Assembly (NCBI RefSeq): GCF_007859855.1
Contig: NZ_SJPK01000002.1
Span: 582,186 to 646,185 of the forward strand
DNA: 64,000 bases
Source of the DNA: Allorhodopirellula solitaria
Lineage (GTDB): Bacteria > Planctomycetota > Planctomycetia > Pirellulales > Pirellulaceae
Direction: 5' to 3'
Of this stretch, positions 53,199-61,941 are shown one piece after another. The notes below the pieces were generated by a model, which saw only the letters and a list, made by a program, of their open reading frames with translations, was not told the DNA's origin and made no database searches. Position 1 is the first letter of the stretch; every line of letters starts with the position of its first letter. The position numbers and the translations under genes are program-made.

Positions 53199-54680
53199 TC
53201 AGTTTCCTTTTCCGTTGGGGCGATGCTCTGCTGCCCATTGCTGGTACTCGGCGTTGCCACCGTGCATGTGAGAGAATGCCTGCAGTTCCGTTTCCAGGCC
53301 CAGGTCGCCTTGTGATTTCATCCAAGCTGTGAGCGCTGCGTCGAGTTCGCTGCGGGTGGACGCATAGGCGGGATCCTCGGCCAGATTGTTGAGTTCGTGA
53401 GGGTCCGATTCGACATCGTACAGTTCCACCGCGGGCCGATTGGCAAAGCGGTCGACAATCGACTGGGCCCGCTCATTGCCCGCCGTGGCTTGCTCTTCCC
53501 AGCTTTGAAACCATGGTTTGGCATTGATGGTGTTGTGAAACGTTGCATCCGGGTCCAAGTTTCGGATCAGCTTGAACCGCTCGTTGCGGACACTGCGGAT
53601 CGGATAGTGGTGCGGGCCGCGGAAAATGCCGCGTGTGGTCTGGATTCCGAAGACGTGATCTTTGTGGTGATCGGTCTGCCCACGCAGTACAGGCAGCATG
53701 CTCTTGCCATCGAGCACGCTCGCTGGCGTGCCCCCCGCAGCCTCGACGAACGTGGGGCAGACATCGACGTATTCGACGAGAGCATCGGATTCACTGCCCG
53801 GTTGGATCTGTCCGGGCCAGCGTGCGATCATGATCGATTGCAGCCCCGCGTCATAGCAGCTCCACTTCGCAAACGGGAAACTGTTTCCCTGTTCCGAAAC
53901 CACCACGACGAGCGTGTTCTCGGACAATTCATGCCGGTCCATCAGCGTTAAAATCCGTCCGACCTCTGCATCGAAGAAGCTGATTTCGGCGAGGTAGTCT
54001 CGGTATGCCGCGCGGGTGTCGGGCGTATCGACCATGTAGGGTCGTAGCTTCAGTGCTGCGGGATCGTATTGCGAGCGAAACTGCTTGCCCTTGTTCCAGG
54101 GTTCGTGCGGCTCGTTGGAGCACGCGAACAACGCAAAGGGCTGTTCGCTAGCGGCACTTTCTTGCATCAACTGATTGACCGCGACCATATCAATGACCGA
54201 AGGTTCTTTCAGTTCCGGCCCCTGCATGGACTTCTTAAGAGACTTTTTCTTCTTGCCGCGTTTGGAGTACTCAAAAGGAAAAACCGACTCCGGGGCGATG
54301 TGAGTTTTTCCCGACAACGCGACTCGATACCCGAGCGGCTGAAGGTAGTGAACGATGCTTTCAACGTCATCGCGGGCAAACGTGTGATTCGGATAGGCGC
54401 CGGTTTTGACAGGGTATTGCCCGGTGTACAGATTGTGCCGCGTAGGGGAACACATCGGCGCCGCTTGAAAGCACCGTGTCAGCCGCATGCCCTGCTGAGC
54501 CAAGGCGTCAATGTGCGGTGTGAGCGCTTGGCCGCCATAACAGCCGATATCAGCGTAGGTGCAATCGTCGGCAATGATGAATACGAGGTTGGGAGGCGTC
54601 GCGGAATCCGCGGCACGCAGGTTCGTAGCCAGCGGACTGATCGCCAGGCAAACGGCAATGATGGACGTGATTATTTTCAT
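53199..54680 (-). CDS. Secreted sulfatase (formylglycine type), 2
   Basis: 493 residues from ATG 54680, with a signal peptide (MKIITSIIAVCLAISPLATNLRAAD); the earlier in-frame start adds 34 non-signal residues. The active site shows FIIADDCTYADIGCYGG, Cys77 in CSPTR with HNLYTGQYP, a GKTHIAP Lys/His site and VVSEQGNSFPFAKW. The CSPTR motif is the standard C-x-P-x-R maturation site. The substrate is a sulfated polysaccharide or glycan, not identifiable here. With the other sulfatase 4 bp downstream and the Na+ symporter after that, the three form a likely operon for sulfated-sugar use. Confidence 0.94.
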   Translation of the reverse strand: MKIITSIIAVCLAISPLATNLRAADSATPPNLVFIIADDCTYADIGCYGGQALTPHIDALAQQGMRLTRCFQAAPMCSPTRHNLYTGQYPVKTGAYPNHTFARDDVESIVHYLQPLGYRVALSGKTHIAPESVFPFEYSKRGKKKKSLKKSMQGPELKEPSVIDMVAVNQLMQESAASEQPFALFACSNEPHEPWNKGKQFRSQYDPAALKLRPYMVDTPDTRAAYRDYLAEISFFDAEVGRILTLMDRHELSENTLVVVVSEQGNSFPFAKWSCYDAGLQSIMIARWPGQIQPGSESDALVEYVDVCPTFVEAAGGTPASVLDGKSMLPVLRGQTDHHKDHVFGIQTTRGIFRGPHHYPIRSVRNERFKLIRNLDPDATFHNTINAKPWFQSWEEQATAGNERAQSIVDRFANRPAVELYDVESDPHELNNLAEDPAYASTRSELDAALTAWMKSQGDLGLETELQAFSHMHGGNAEYQQWAAEHRPNGKGN

Positions 54681-55002
54681 GGAATTGATTCGGTGGTCGG
54701 GGACTTTTCCTGGAAAGATCACCGGCGACGGGATCGATGCCCGAGAAACAGCCGCTGAGCTCCGAGCAGCCTGTCGTCGCATCCGACCAGCTGTGCTCTG
54801 GCGAGATGGCGGACTAGGGACCCCTGTCCATTGCTGAAGGGGAATATCGCTGCCCAGGATAGGCGGCGAGTATAGCAGACCGAATCAACGTGCGTTGGAC
54901 CAGTCCTGAACCGAATCGTTCAGTCGTTTCCGTTGCGTTGTCGACCGAGATATTTCCACGCGTGCCTACCACGCGGGCAGCAACGTTCTCAAATGAGTGG
55001 GG
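54681..55002. other. Spacer upstream of the sulfatase operon
   Basis: This 322-bp gap separates the sugar-porter stop from the first sulfatase start. The sulfatase operon should be transcribed from here. I see no clear -35/-10 pair, repeat or hairpin. Confidence 0.4.
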
Positions 55003-56604
55003 TCACTTCGAATCCCCGATCAATCGTGCCTCCATCTCCTCCAACGGCACGCCTTTCGTCTCGGGGACCATCGTGGCGACCCAGATCAATTGCAAGATCA
55101 TCATGAAGCAGAAGAAGCCAAACACGGTCGAGGGGGCGAAATTCCCGATGAACCAAGGGAATGCGAGCGTGATCAGGGCTGCGAAGATCCAGTGCGTGAA
55201 GCTGCCGAGGGATTGACCAGCAGCGCGGTGTCGGTTGGGAAAAACCTCCGAAATGAGTACCCAAATCACGGCACCCTGTCCGACCGCATGGGCGGCGATG
55301 AAGGCGAAAATGCACAGCATCACCATCGTCCCACCACTTCCCGACGCTTCGCTGGCTTGCTCCATCGCTTCACTAGCAGTCGCCAGCACCTCGTCGTTAT
55401 CGGCCGCATCGACGAACTCAACGGTGTCTCCGCTGTAGTCCGGCGAGTTCGATGCGGCGAGCAAGTTTCCCTTGGCACTCTCAACATCCGCTTGGAATCG
55501 AGCGTTGTCGGTTTCATTCTGAACAGGCAGTGCCTCTGCCTTCTGCAACGTTTCAATCGAAGTCTTCACCGCGATCGCGGAATTGGCCACTTGGAACTGC
55601 GGTGCGTAGGTCACAAACACCCAGGCGCATAACCCCAGCGAGACGATGTACCCGAGCGACCCGATGTACAACAGCGTGCGGCGACCGAGCCGATCGATTA
55701 GATACAAACCGACGAAGGTGAAGATCAAATTGACCACACCGATTCCGATCGATTGCAACAGCGCAGCCTCCTGGCCGAGTCCAGTCATCTCGAAGATGCG
55801 CGGTGCGAAGTACAGAATCGCATTGATGCCCGAGAGTTGGTTGAAGAAAGCAACCAAGAACGCCAGCATGATCGGCACGCGCATCGACCATGTCCAAAAC
55901 CGCTCAGACGATGTGTGCTCGGCAGCCGACTCTTGAATTCGCTCAACGAGTTGATCGATCTCGGCCTCTGATAGTTCTGGGTTGGCAAGCTGGAGGACGC
56001 GGCGGGCCTCGGCGGTATCACCGCGCGCCGAAATCAACCAGCGAGGGCTTTCGGGTAAGCCAAAACACAGCAGCGAGTAGATCAACGCCGGGATCGCTTC
56101 GACACCGAGCATCCACCGCCATGCATTCTCGCCGAGGCCAGCAAGCAACGCGTTGGATGCATAGGCCACGAGAATGCCGAATACGATATTGAACTGGAAC
56201 ATCCCCGCCAGTCGCCCGCGGCGATCGGGCGGCGAAATCTCCGAGATGTACAGCGGGGCGGCCACGGTCGATATCCCCACACCCACACCACCGATGAAGC
56301 GGGCGATCATGAACGAGTAGACGTCTGTGGCCAGACCCGACCAGATCGCCGAGACCAAGTACAAAATGCCGATCCAAAGCAGCGTCGTTTTGCGGCCAAA
56401 TCGATCCGTCGGCCAACCTCCCACGAGTGAGCCGAGCACCGTGCCCCACAGGGCCATGCTCATCGCGAGCCCGTGCTCGGCGTGGCCGAGTGACCATTCC
56501 GCTTGAATCGTTTTCTCTGCACCGGAGATGACGACGGTGTCAAATCCGAATAGGAATCCTGCCAGCGCGGAAGTCAGTGCCCATAGAAACAAACGGCTCG
56601 GCAT
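55003..56604 (-). CDS. Sugar porter (MFS) with an enlarged loop
   Basis: 533 residues, 12 membrane helices. Sugar-porter motifs are clear: FGFDTVVISG in helix 1, GGWPTDRFGRKTTLLWIG, ARFIGGVGVGISTVAAPLYISEISPPDRRGRL, PESPRWL, FFNQLSGINAILYFAPRIF, DRLGRRTLL, and PETKGVPLEEME at the end. It should import a monosaccharide with protons. The family is usually about 450-480 residues. The extra length is an 85-residue loop between helices 9 and 10 (VTYAPQFQVANSAIAVKTSIETLQKAEAL... to ASEASGSGG), predicted coiled-coil and probably on the outer face. The MBOAT gene ends 9 bp upstream, suggesting one transcript. Confidence 0.93.
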   Translation of the reverse strand: MPSRLFLWALTSALAGFLFGFDTVVISGAEKTIQAEWSLGHAEHGLAMSMALWGTVLGSLVGGWPTDRFGRKTTLLWIGILYLVSAIWSGLATDVYSFMIARFIGGVGVGISTVAAPLYISEISPPDRRGRLAGMFQFNIVFGILVAYASNALLAGLGENAWRWMLGVEAIPALIYSLLCFGLPESPRWLISARGDTAEARRVLQLANPELSEAEIDQLVERIQESAAEHTSSERFWTWSMRVPIMLAFLVAFFNQLSGINAILYFAPRIFEMTGLGQEAALLQSIGIGVVNLIFTFVGLYLIDRLGRRTLLYIGSLGYIVSLGLCAWVFVTYAPQFQVANSAIAVKTSIETLQKAEALPVQNETDNARFQADVESAKGNLLAASNSPDYSGDTVEFVDAADNDEVLATASEAMEQASEASGSGGTMVMLCIFAFIAAHAVGQGAVIWVLISEVFPNRHRAAGQSLGSFTHWIFAALITLAFPWFIGNFAPSTVFGFFCFMMILQLIWVATMVPETKGVPLEEMEARLIGDSK

Positions 56605-56613
56605 GAGGGTGGC

Positions 56614-58044
56614 TCAGAATTGAAAATAGACGAACGGACGAAAATCGCGGGGAGCGTACAATAGCAAGGTCCAAATCATGATGCAGGTCGCCGGGGGGCT
56701 GTACCAGGCATCATACGGTAACCGCATGCACCGACGCAGGCGTGTCGACCAAACCGCGTGGTCGATCACCATGATAGCAATCATTAGGAGGGTCAGTGGC
56801 GGTAGCCACAGAAGATGTTCGTGCGAGCCTGGGGCCTGCAGCGGCAGCCACAACCGTTCGTACACACGCAGACTCGTCGACCAATCCGGACTGCGAAATA
56901 GCACCCACCCCATCAGTACGACGAGCATCACGATCGCCCACCGCAGAACGCGTGAAGCCACACTCCATCCCGCTCTCTTGCCCCGTTTGAGATCGCGCCG
57001 CGGGGCGATCATGGTCTCCAGCACGAGGGCCACACCGTGCCAAATCCCCCACAATACGTACGTGACGGCCGCCCCATGCCACAAACCACCCAATCCCATC
57101 GTGATCATCAGGTTGCGTTTGGTCATCCAAGTCGAGCCGCGTGATCCACCCAGCGGAATGTAGAGATAGTCGCGCAGCCAGGTCGACAAGGTGATGTGCC
57201 AACGATGCCAGAAATCAGACATCGAGGTGGCGAGATAGGGATGACGAAAATTGGCAGGGAAGCGATAGCCGAGCATTTTCGCGATCCCGATCGCCATGTC
57301 ACTGTAACCGGAAAAGTCATAGTAGATTTGTCCCGCATAGGCGATCACGGCCACCCACAGCGTCAAACTGCTGTACAGATCCACGCCCGCGAAGACGACG
57401 TCGACGGATTCGGCAAGCCGGTCAGCGATGACGACTTTCTTGATCGCGCCACGAAGTAACTGCTGAAAGCCACCGTACATCCGGCGGCGACGCAATGCGG
57501 GGACGCTGCCGAGCTGCGGCAACAGGCTGCTGGCGCGGACGATCGGCCCGGCAACCAGCTGGGGGAAGAACGCCACGTAGAGCGCGAAGTCCATCAAGCT
57601 GGAACTCGCCCGCAGCTTCCCACGATAGACATCGATCGTATAACTGAGCGTCTGGAACGTGTAAAACGAGATCCCGACCGGCAGGATCACGTCCAGCGAA
57701 GCGGCGTGCAGCCCCAGGGATTCGACGAGCGGGCGGGCGCTGTCGATGAAGAAGTTGGCATACTTGAAGAAACCAAGTACACCTAGGTTGACTGCCAGGC
57801 TGACGGTCAACCAAGCCCGACGCTGACGCTGCGACTGGCATCGCTCCATGCAGCGAGCGACGGTAAAGTCGACGAGCGTCGACAGCAGCAACAGCCCACA
57901 GAACCGGTAGTCCCAGTAGGCGTAGAAGTAGTAGCTCGCCGCTAAGAGGAAGCCGTTGCGGAGCCCGCGTCGTTTGCCTGCCGCCCATGTCGCTGCAAGC
58001 ACGACCAACAGGAAGATGACAAATTCGGCTTGGGCAAAATTCAA
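56614..58044 (-). CDS. MBOAT family O-acyltransferase (AlgI-like)
   Basis: 476 residues from a TTG start (the only start available after an in-frame stop). A polytopic inner-membrane protein of the MBOAT superfamily that moves acyl groups across the membrane to acetylate exopolysaccharides. Characteristic segments: YCFGLLLLSTLVDFTVARCME-like helices near residues 50-70, LPVGISFYTFQTLSYTIDVYRG, AFFPQLVAGPIVRASSLLPQL, FSGYSDMAIGIAKMLGYRFPANFRHPYLATSMSDFWHRWHITLSTWLRDYLYIPLGG, and GLWHGAAVTYVLWGIWHGV with the catalytic His. This is the AlgI/DltB pattern. The usual partner (AlgJ/AlgX-like SGNH protein) is not in the window. The sugar porter follows 9 bp downstream. Confidence 0.93.
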   Translation of the reverse strand: MNFAQAEFVIFLLVVLAATWAAGKRRGLRNGFLLAASYYFYAYWDYRFCGLLLLSTLVDFTVARCMERCQSQRQRRAWLTVSLAVNLGVLGFFKYANFFIDSARPLVESLGLHAASLDVILPVGISFYTFQTLSYTIDVYRGKLRASSSLMDFALYVAFFPQLVAGPIVRASSLLPQLGSVPALRRRRMYGGFQQLLRGAIKKVVIADRLAESVDVVFAGVDLYSSLTLWVAVIAYAGQIYYDFSGYSDMAIGIAKMLGYRFPANFRHPYLATSMSDFWHRWHITLSTWLRDYLYIPLGGSRGSTWMTKRNLMITMGLGGLWHGAAVTYVLWGIWHGVALVLETMIAPRRDLKRGKRAGWSVASRVLRWAIVMLVVLMGWVLFRSPDWSTSLRVYERLWLPLQAPGSHEHLLWLPPLTLLMIAIMVIDHAVWSTRLRRCMRLPYDAWYSPPATCIMIWTLLLYAPRDFRPFVYFQF

Positions 58045-58071
58045 CGCGGCGCTTTCGGAGCTGCTCGATTT

Positions 58072-58911
58072 CTATTGACGAAAGTAGTCAGCATAGTCAC
58101 TTTTCTGCTCAGCAGCAGTTTTGACTGGGCCTCGCGTCGGTGCCGTGACCTCGTTGGCAAAAGTCGCTTGTTGAATCGAGGGCTTTCCAGACGCCTGGTA
58201 CCGAGCAGAGTCATCTTCGAAAGGATCTTCGAGCGCGTCGAAGGTCTCGCCGGGCTGGCGGTCTTCGATCTCGTTCGCTGTTGGCAGATCGGCAGGTGCC
58301 GGTGGTCCTGACGACTCATATTGCACGGGCGTTCGGGACTCCATCGTGACTGGGCCCGCTGGCGAAACCGCAGGCACCGCTGGAGCCAAATGAGGCTGGC
58401 AGTCACGACAGGTTGCCGGTGAATGGTGGCCCGATGAATGATGGCCCATGGAGTGGTGACCCGAGGAGTGGCCGCATGATCCGCAATCACAGCTCGAACG
58501 CGATGCCCGCCGGCCGTGAGGCCGCAGGGTGACGACCTTTTCGATCCCACAGGCAACGGCATTGAGGGTGCCGTGAATCAGCCCGCACGGGTTAAGGTGA
58601 GTGCGAGACAAAAGCCCTTTCTCGGAACCGACCTGCCCGCCAGATCCCGATGAACCGCAACCGCAGTTCGGCTCATGACGGTGCTGGCACGGCCCTTCGC
58701 AGCCACAGGAAACCTCCGCCCCGCAGGATACTTCCGCCCCGCAGGACACCTCGACCCCGCAAGACGCTTCCACCCCGCAAGACGATTCAGCCCATACGCC
58801 TTGCGCCATCGTTGGGCTCGCCGTCATAGCGCCAAGGGCCACTGTCGTCACGCTCAACATCGCGAGCGAGCGAAGTGGGGGAAACAACTCTTTGAGTCTG
58901 CGGGTTATCAC
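58072..58911 (-). CDS. Secreted Cys-rich protein with SCGxEx repeats
   Basis: 279 residues from GTG 58911, which gives a basic N-region and a signal peptide (MITRRLKELFPPLRSLAMLSVTTVALGAMTASPTMAQG). The more upstream frame start has no such feature. Right after cleavage come five copies of a hexapeptide: SSCGVEA SCGVEV SCGAEV SCGAEV SCGCEG. A GSSGSGG linker, a Cys-containing middle (LNPCGLIHGTLNAVACGIEKVVTL) and a His/Ser-rich block (CGHSSGHHSMGHHSSGHHSPATCRDCQP) follow. The C-terminal 90 residues are Pro-rich and acidic. His/Cys clusters point to metal binding, but this is inference. It lies 27 bp upstream of the MBOAT gene on the same strand. Confidence 0.6.
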   Translation of the reverse strand: MITRRLKELFPPLRSLAMLSVTTVALGAMTASPTMAQGVWAESSCGVEASCGVEVSCGAEVSCGAEVSCGCEGPCQHRHEPNCGCGSSGSGGQVGSEKGLLSRTHLNPCGLIHGTLNAVACGIEKVVTLRPHGRRASRSSCDCGSCGHSSGHHSMGHHSSGHHSPATCRDCQPHLAPAVPAVSPAGPVTMESRTPVQYESSGPPAPADLPTANEIEDRQPGETFDALEDPFEDDSARYQASGKPSIQQATFANEVTAPTRGPVKTAAEQKSDYADYFRQ

Positions 58912-59294
58912 GATTTTGGTCTCATGGTCGTGGTCATTGAAAACTCTTCGAGCGAACGATCTCGCTCCGGAAGGATGTATCGACGACGCATGATCGCTAG
59001 GACCAAAGCAAAGCGAAGCAAACGCAAAAGCAACGCATCTTGCCCAAGTTCCCAATGCCCATCCACCCCGTCTCGAAACGACTTCAGGGTGGAGCCGCAG
59101 GTCAGCGTCGACGACGGAAAACACGATCACCTGTATCGCGAACGAACCGCATTCTGACCATCAAAGCAGTCAGCCACGAATAGCACGAACCAACACGAAT
59201 GAAATCCAGTCCTGAAATTCGTGTCCATCCGTGAGATCCGCAGCAAAACATCTCAACGAACGACAAGCTGATCCACTATCGCTATGCTGTTGGA
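58912..59294. repeat. Spacer with direct repeat, left copy (59166-59264)
   Basis: This gap lies between divergent genes. A 99-bp stretch starting GCAGTCAGCCACGAATAGC at 59166 recurs at 60168-60266 with about four-fifths identity by eye, the same length and orientation, exactly 1002 bp away. The DUF1853 gene sits between the two copies. The rest shows no further structure. Confidence 0.65.
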
Positions 59295-60158
59295 ATGCAA
59301 GAAACTGAACGTTTTGTCCGTGATCTGGTTTGGGCGGTCAACAGCCCGTCGTTGATGAACCTCACCAGCCAAGAGTCTGTCCCCGCGCGGCCTCTGAAGG
59401 TCAGTGACATCGACGGCGAGCACCTAAGCGTCCACTTGACCTCGCCTCGCGAGCAACGTGTCGGACGATATTTTGAGCGTCTGCTCATCTACTGGATCCG
59501 CTTCCTACGCCGCTGCGAGATCGTGGCTCATTCGATGCAGCTGCGTGACGGGAAGCGAACCGTCGGTGAAATTGATCTACTGTTTCGCGATGAAAAGGGC
59601 CGCCTCAACCACTGGGAAGTCGCGTGCAAATTCTATCTCCAAGTTGACGCGGGCCATCTTGCTGCAAGCGACTATGTCGGCCCGAACGCCACCGACACAT
59701 TGCGCAAAAAAGCCACCCGACTACTCGAGCATCAACTGCCTCTGGGCGTCCGATACTTCCCGGATATCGAGCTGCGTGAAGCGTTCGTGAAGGGCCGGAT
59801 CTTCTATCACTGGCAGACCGGCTCGAAAGACTCATCGCCGATCGAGCTAGCAACCGATCACCTCGAAGGCCAATGGTTGCGCGCGAGAGAGGTTCCCGAG
59901 CTACTTCGCAGCAGTCGCCGGCGCTACCGAATCCTCCGCAAGCCGTTTTGGCTAGCTGACGAGATCGCGGATCCATCCGACGACGAGATCTTGACCGATG
60001 ATGAAACTACGCAAGTTCTCCAGGACCACTTCAGCAGCCACCACAGCCCGCGTCTACTGAGTGGATTTCGCGACAGCACATCACCCGTACGTGAATCCGA
60101 ACGCTGGTTTGTCGTGCCCAACCATTGGCCGCGCCAAGACGAACGAATCGACGTCTGA
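59295..60158 (+). CDS. DUF1853 family protein (nuclease-like fold)
   Basis: 287 residues. The N-terminal RFVRDLVWAVNSPSLMN matches the DLxWxxxSPxLL opening of DUF1853. The middle has RTVGEIDLLFRDEKGRLNHWEVACKFYL, which fits the PD-(D/E)xK pattern (E..D...E-x-K), so a restriction-endonuclease-like fold is likely. YVGPNATDTLRKKATRLLEHQL, the glycine/proline turn seen across the family, follows. DUF1853 proteins have no established function. The gene stands alone between direct repeats of 99 bp, 1002 bp apart, and next to an IS cluster, which suggests it may have moved as a unit. Codon use was not computed. Confidence 0.82.
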   Translation: MQETERFVRDLVWAVNSPSLMNLTSQESVPARPLKVSDIDGEHLSVHLTSPREQRVGRYFERLLIYWIRFLRRCEIVAHSMQLRDGKRTVGEIDLLFRDEKGRLNHWEVACKFYLQVDAGHLAASDYVGPNATDTLRKKATRLLEHQLPLGVRYFPDIELREAFVKGRIFYHWQTGSKDSSPIELATDHLEGQWLRAREVPELLRSSRRRYRILRKPFWLADEIADPSDDEILTDDETTQVLQDHFSSHHSPRLLSGFRDSTSPVRESERWFVVPNHWPRQDERIDV

Positions 60159-60646
60159 TCAGAGTAAGCAGTCAGCCACGAATAGCGAGGGGCGACACGA
60201 GTGAAATCCGGCGTTGAAATTCGCGTCAATTCGTGAGATCCGTGGCGAAGCAGCTCAACGGACGACCGGCTCCGGGCTCAACTGATCAGCATACCTGAGG
60301 ACACTCCGCTCGAAGCTGTTGGTTACCTCACAAGTTTGCTCCCCCGTGTGCTTGTCACACGGGAAGCAACGTTTTGAAATTAGAAAACCGCGTCACCGAC
60401 ACGCGTTCCCCTGTCAGCTTGTCTGACAGGGAACCAAGCCGACAAACTTTGCTCTCATGCGGGGCAAGCTCGCCTGTGAGCGGGGTGAACGCTCCCTCTG
60501 TATCTAATCACAAAACCGGGCTTCCTGTCAGTCAAGCTGACAGGGGATCTGGCGTTGTGGGAAAGCAGCAGCCAGGTCGAAGCTCGGGTAACTCGTGAAC
60601 TTCGGAAAGCGCGAGAACCGGGGCTAAGGCGTCGTTCGGAAATAAC
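60159..60646. repeat. Spacer with direct repeat, right copy, and element D, copy 2
   Basis: 60168-60266 is the second copy of the direct repeat flanking the DUF1853 gene. 60329-60550 repeats element D (first copy 49660-49881), with the inverted pair CCCCTGTCAGCTTGTCTGAC and its near-complement ending in GCTGACAGGGG. From 60551 to the IS left end at 60628 nothing is seen. Confidence 0.7.
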
Positions 60647-61941
60647 TTACCCGTTTGACCTGTTCTTGTGTGGTTGAATCTCATAGTTCCAGTCACCGTG
60701 AAAGCTGTTACGTTTTAGGCGTATGCTTTGCATCTCATTGTCAGTCACTTTGCGGCCAGTCTTGTACTGGCCTTCGTCAAGCCAGCAGTGAACTTCCAAG
60801 CCTTCGTTCGTTTTTGTTGAGCCGACCAAGCTCACAACGACCTGATGGGTTTCCAGAGGAACGCCTCGCCAGTTGCGAGTGATGTGACAGAACAGACGGT
60901 GCTCGATTTTGTTCCATTTGCTCGTCCCTGGTGGATAGTGGCAGACCTCAATCTTCATCCCGGTTTCGTTGGCTAGTTGCTGAAGCTCCAGTTTCCAGAG
61001 TCGGCTTCGATGAGCGTTGCTTCCGCCGCTATCCGCGGTGATCAACAATCGGCTTGGACGACCGTAGCGTTCTTGCCCAAGTTCTTGCCACCATCGACGG
61101 ATCGCTTCGACGGCAAATTCTGCGGTGTCACTGCTCACCCCGATGCTGACCATCGCTTCATTCTCAGCAATGTCATACACGCCGTAGGGAACTGCCTTGC
61201 CAAGTTTCTTGTCGGGAAAGTCGTGCGTGTCGACTTCAAGCGGATCGCCTTTGGGACGGTACTCCCGGCCCACATTTGCCTTGTTTCCCAGCACTTCCTT
61301 CTTTTTGGTGTCCACCGAGACCGCCGGTCGTCCACCATGCCGGTACGCTTTGACCCGTGCAGCTATGTGCTTGAACTGGGCATCGCGATCAGGGTGATCT
61401 TTGCCTTCTCTGCTTTTTCGATTCCCCTGCAACGAGTAGCCAAGCGAACGAAGGATTTCCGAGATCTTTGTGCGTCCAACTTGGAAGCCTTGCGAGAACA
61501 ACTCCGTTTGCAGGTTCGTTAAACTCTTGCACGTCCATCGCAGCGGTGATTGAGGATCACCTCGTTCGGTAGGTTCGACCAATGCTTCTACCGCCGAGAC
61601 CAACTTGGCCTGATGGCATTCGAGCGGCTTTCGTCCGCCACCGGGGTGACGTTGGCGTCCCGATGGCAGTGGCGTTTTACTTTGAAGTTCTGCAATGCCA
61701 TTCTTGACCGTGCGATCTGATAGGCCGGTAGCGGTTGCCACTGCTACAATACCGCCACGACCAATCGCGATCGCTTCGGTTGCGGCCCAACGACGCCTGC
61801 CCCGCTCATCGAGGTCATCAACAAGCGCGTTATATTTCGATCGGAGTCCATCGACCAGTGTTGCATCCGGCATTTAACCATTATGCAAATCCGTATGCCG
61901 CAGGTCGATGCCAATCAGGTAAGTTATTTCCGAACGACGCC
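60628..61941 (-). mobile_element. ISAzo13-type insertion sequence, apparently complete
   Basis: The ends are perfect 24-bp inverted repeats: GGCGTCGTTCGGAAATAACT... at 60628-60651 and its complement ending at 61941. They enclose one transposase gene on the minus strand that is intact. The right end lies directly against the 5' edge of a truncated IS4-type transposase. No clear direct duplication flanks the element (left flank CTAA, right flank TATG), perhaps because a deletion accompanied or followed insertion. Confidence 0.9.
60647..61873 (-). CDS. ISAzo13 family transposase
   Basis: 408 residues, the full length of the family, no frameshift or internal stop. The DDE-type catalytic core shows the first Asp in RPAVSVDTKKKEVLGNKANVG, the second in LLITADSGGSNAHRSRLWKLELQ, and the Glu in PPGTSKWNKIEHRLFCHITRNWRG, all in the ISAzo13 arrangement. 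The N-terminal part is helical with a winged or HTH-like DNA-binding region (TGLSDRTVKNGIAELQ). It is enclosed by the 24-bp terminal repeats of the IS and should be active. It faces opposite to the truncated transposase on its right. Confidence 0.95.
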   Translation of the reverse strand: MPDATLVDGLRSKYNALVDDLDERGRRRWAATEAIAIGRGGIVAVATATGLSDRTVKNGIAELQSKTPLPSGRQRHPGGGRKPLECHQAKLVSAVEALVEPTERGDPQSPLRWTCKSLTNLQTELFSQGFQVGRTKISEILRSLGYSLQGNRKSREGKDHPDRDAQFKHIAARVKAYRHGGRPAVSVDTKKKEVLGNKANVGREYRPKGDPLEVDTHDFPDKKLGKAVPYGVYDIAENEAMVSIGVSSDTAEFAVEAIRRWWQELGQERYGRPSRLLITADSGGSNAHRSRLWKLELQQLANETGMKIEVCHYPPGTSKWNKIEHRLFCHITRNWRGVPLETHQVVVSLVGSTKTNEGLEVHCWLDEGQYKTGRKVTDNEMQSIRLKRNSFHGDWNYEIQPHKNRSNG

